Part shown: positions 63,236 through 64,000 of the stretch, piece after piece
How the letters are laid out: each line of letters opens with the position of its first letter
Numbering within the stretch: the stretch's first letter is position 1
Made by a program: the position numbers and the translations under genes
From: Sporosarcina sp. ACRSM
Lineage (GTDB): Bacteria > Bacillota > Bacilli > Bacillales_A > Planococcaceae
Length of the DNA: 64,000 bases
NCBI RefSeq assembly: GCF_022346545.1
Contig: NZ_JAKRNU010000002.1
Span: 328,010 to 392,009 of the forward strand
Direction: 5' to 3'
The notes under the pieces: generated by a model
Told to the model about the DNA's origin: nothing
Seen by the model: only the letters and a program-made list of their open reading frames with translations
Databases searched by the model: none

Positions 63236-63313
63236 TGGTGGACCTTGCAGAACTCAAACCTACGACCGGACGGTTTATGAACCGTCTGCTCTAAAGAATT
63301 AAGCTAAAGATTC
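63236..63313 (-). pseudogene. Decayed tRNA, Met-like (CAT)
   Basis: A cloverleaf can be traced but is damaged. Acceptor GAATCTT / AAGGTCC has an A-C mismatch. The D-arm (TAGCTTAATTCTTTAGAGCA) has lost the GG of its loop. The anticodon loop has eight bases (TTCATAAA between GACGG and CCGTC). The T-loop reads TTTGAGT instead of TTCGAGT. A CCA end is still present. It is probably an extra Met-type tRNA in decay next to the intact tRNA-Met at 63321. Confidence 0.75.
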
Positions 63314-63320
63314 TTTAAGG

Positions 63321-63394
63321 TGGCGGCAGAGGGGATCGAACCCCCGACCTTACGGGTATGAACCGTACGCTCTAGCCAGCTGAGCTACGCCGCC
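63321..63394 (-). tRNA. Elongator tRNA-Met (anticodon CAT)
   Basis: Acceptor GGCGGCG / TGCCGCC, anticodon loop TTCATAC, normal T-loop. The 3' end continues CCT, so CCA is not encoded. Confidence 0.93.
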
Positions 63395-63416
63395 AGGATT
63401 TTTATATAAATTTTGT

Positions 63417-63492
63417 TGGTGGAGCCTAGCGGGATCGAACCGCTGACCTCCTGCGTGCAAGGCAGGCGCTCTCCCAGCTGAGCTAAGGCCCC
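63417..63492 (-). tRNA. tRNA-Ala (anticodon TGC)
   Basis: Acceptor GGGGCCT / AGGCTCC, anticodon loop TTGCACG within CCTGCCTTGCACGCAGG, encoded CCA. Confidence 0.95.
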
Positions 63493-63500
63493 ATGAGAAA

Positions 63501-63580
63501 TGGTCGTGATATAGAATGATTTTGCCTCTGTGCCCTCTTGGTTTCAAACCGAGTGTTCTACCAAGCTGAGCTACTTCCCG
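63501..63580 (-). pseudogene. Decayed tRNA, derived from tRNA-Pro
   Basis: The 5' half (CGGGAAGTAGCTCAGCTTGG) is that of Bacillus tRNA-Pro. The anticodon loop reads TTTGAAA, so TGG has become TGA. The T-arm and 3' acceptor are destroyed: GCAAAATCATTCTATATCAC stands where the T-loop and the CTTCCCG strand should be, although GACCA remains at the end. It cannot fold a normal acceptor stem. Confidence 0.85.
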
Positions 63581-63592
63581 AAATAATATTGA

Positions 63593-63669
<77 letters not shown>

Positions 63670-63685
63670 TATACAATAATGAAAG

Positions 63686-63767
63686 TGCGGGTGAAGGGAG
63701 TCGAACCCCCACGCCCGAAGGCACTAGATCCTAAGTCTAGCGTGTCTGCCAGTTCCACCACACCCGC
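63686..63767 (-). tRNA. tRNA-Leu (anticodon TAG)
   Basis: Class II tRNA, acceptor GCGGGTG / CACCCGC, anticodon loop CTTAGGA, variable arm TGCCTTCGGGCG. CCA is not encoded. Confidence 0.95.
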
Positions 63768-63799
63768 ATTGTTTGCCACAACTTAACAAGTCGTGAAAA

Positions 63800-63875
63800 T
63801 GGTGAGCCATGCAGGATTCGAACCTGCGACCCTCTGATTAAAAGTCAGATGCTCTACCGACTGAGCTAATGGCTC
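63800..63875 (-). tRNA. tRNA-Lys (anticodon TTT)
   Basis: Acceptor GAGCCAT / ATGGCTC, anticodon loop CTTTTAA, encoded CCA. Confidence 0.95.
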
Positions 63876-63880
63876 GAAAA

Positions 63881-63956
<76 letters not shown>

Positions 63957-63963
63957 AAATAAA

Positions 63964-64000
63964 TGGTGGAGGATGACGGGCTCGAACCGCCGACCCCCTG
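63964..64000 (-). tRNA. Partial tRNA, probably tRNA-Val
   Basis: Only the 3' part lies in the window: variable region and T-arm (GGCGGTTCGAGCCCGTC), acceptor strand ATCCTCC and encoded ACCA. The sequence fits Bacillus tRNA-Val(TAC), but the anticodon is outside the window. Confidence 0.7.

Overview
The window is a stretch of a low-GC Gram-positive chromosome. Trigger factor next to a YsoA-like TPR gene, nadBCA divergent from a NifS-type desulfurase, a gabTD/GabR unit, CcpA-type cre sites, AGGAGG ribosome binding sites with some TTG/GTG starts, and a dense tRNA array all fit Bacillales. The overall gene content suggests Planococcaceae (Sporosarcina or Lysinibacillus-like); that family-level placement is inference. 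Almost all genes are on the minus strand.

Layout. 1-5000: housekeeping genes (tig, a TPR protein, a HAD nucleotidase, ribD, a GTP cyclohydrolase II). 5275-11100: a six-gene catabolic operon (Asp/Glu racemase-like protein, Fe-alcohol dehydrogenase, SDR, quinone oxidoreductase, Ldh-family dehydrogenase, TIM-barrel isomerase). 11150-20160: a decayed LysR gene, a TctABC tripartite transporter with a cre site, a methyltransferase, a DUF1537 acid-sugar kinase, a class II aldolase, the intact LysR paralogue and an isocitrate/isopropylmalate-type dehydrogenase. Together these look like import and breakdown of a small hydroxy-acid or four-carbon sugar acid. 20225-26300: a zinc metallopeptidase and NAD synthesis (nadB, nadC, nadA, divergent desulfurase). 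26325-41781: GABA and other omega-amino acid catabolism (gabD, gabT, gabR, M20 peptidase, two APC permeases, YtcJ-type amidohydrolase, a broken GNAT gene, a second aldehyde dehydrogenase, a class III aminotransferase, LysR). 41967-47601: an allantoin utilisation set (allantoate amidohydrolase, MFS, allantoinase, NCS1 permease). 48613-51524: HxlR, RidA, type 2 IPP isomerase and a squalene/phytoene synthase family protein. 51884-53679: small genes of unknown function with an obvious tandem duplication. 53838-61928: RpiR regulator, EamA and MFS transporters, flavin amine oxidoreductase, DapA-family lyase and an aldehyde dehydrogenase. 62369-64000: a minus-strand tRNA operon with 16 tRNAs (one cut by the window edge) and two decayed tRNA genes.

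The most unusual feature is a dispersed, highly structured intergenic repeat present in seven copies (24914-25040, 11564-11755, 35135-35305, 47645-47871, 54754-55013, 57725-57886, 57896-58066). It is built from stackable hairpin modules. Its outer stem differs between copies but changes on both arms together, and it lies on the same strand as an adjacent gene in all seven cases. One copy supplies the last 32 residues of an amidohydrolase and another forms the leader of the cysteine desulfurase gene. Other signs of recent rearrangement are the duplicated LysR gene with its control region, the duplicated small-gene pair, the amber-interrupted GNAT gene and the two pseudo-tRNAs. All functional calls rest on reading motifs and context; no database search was run.
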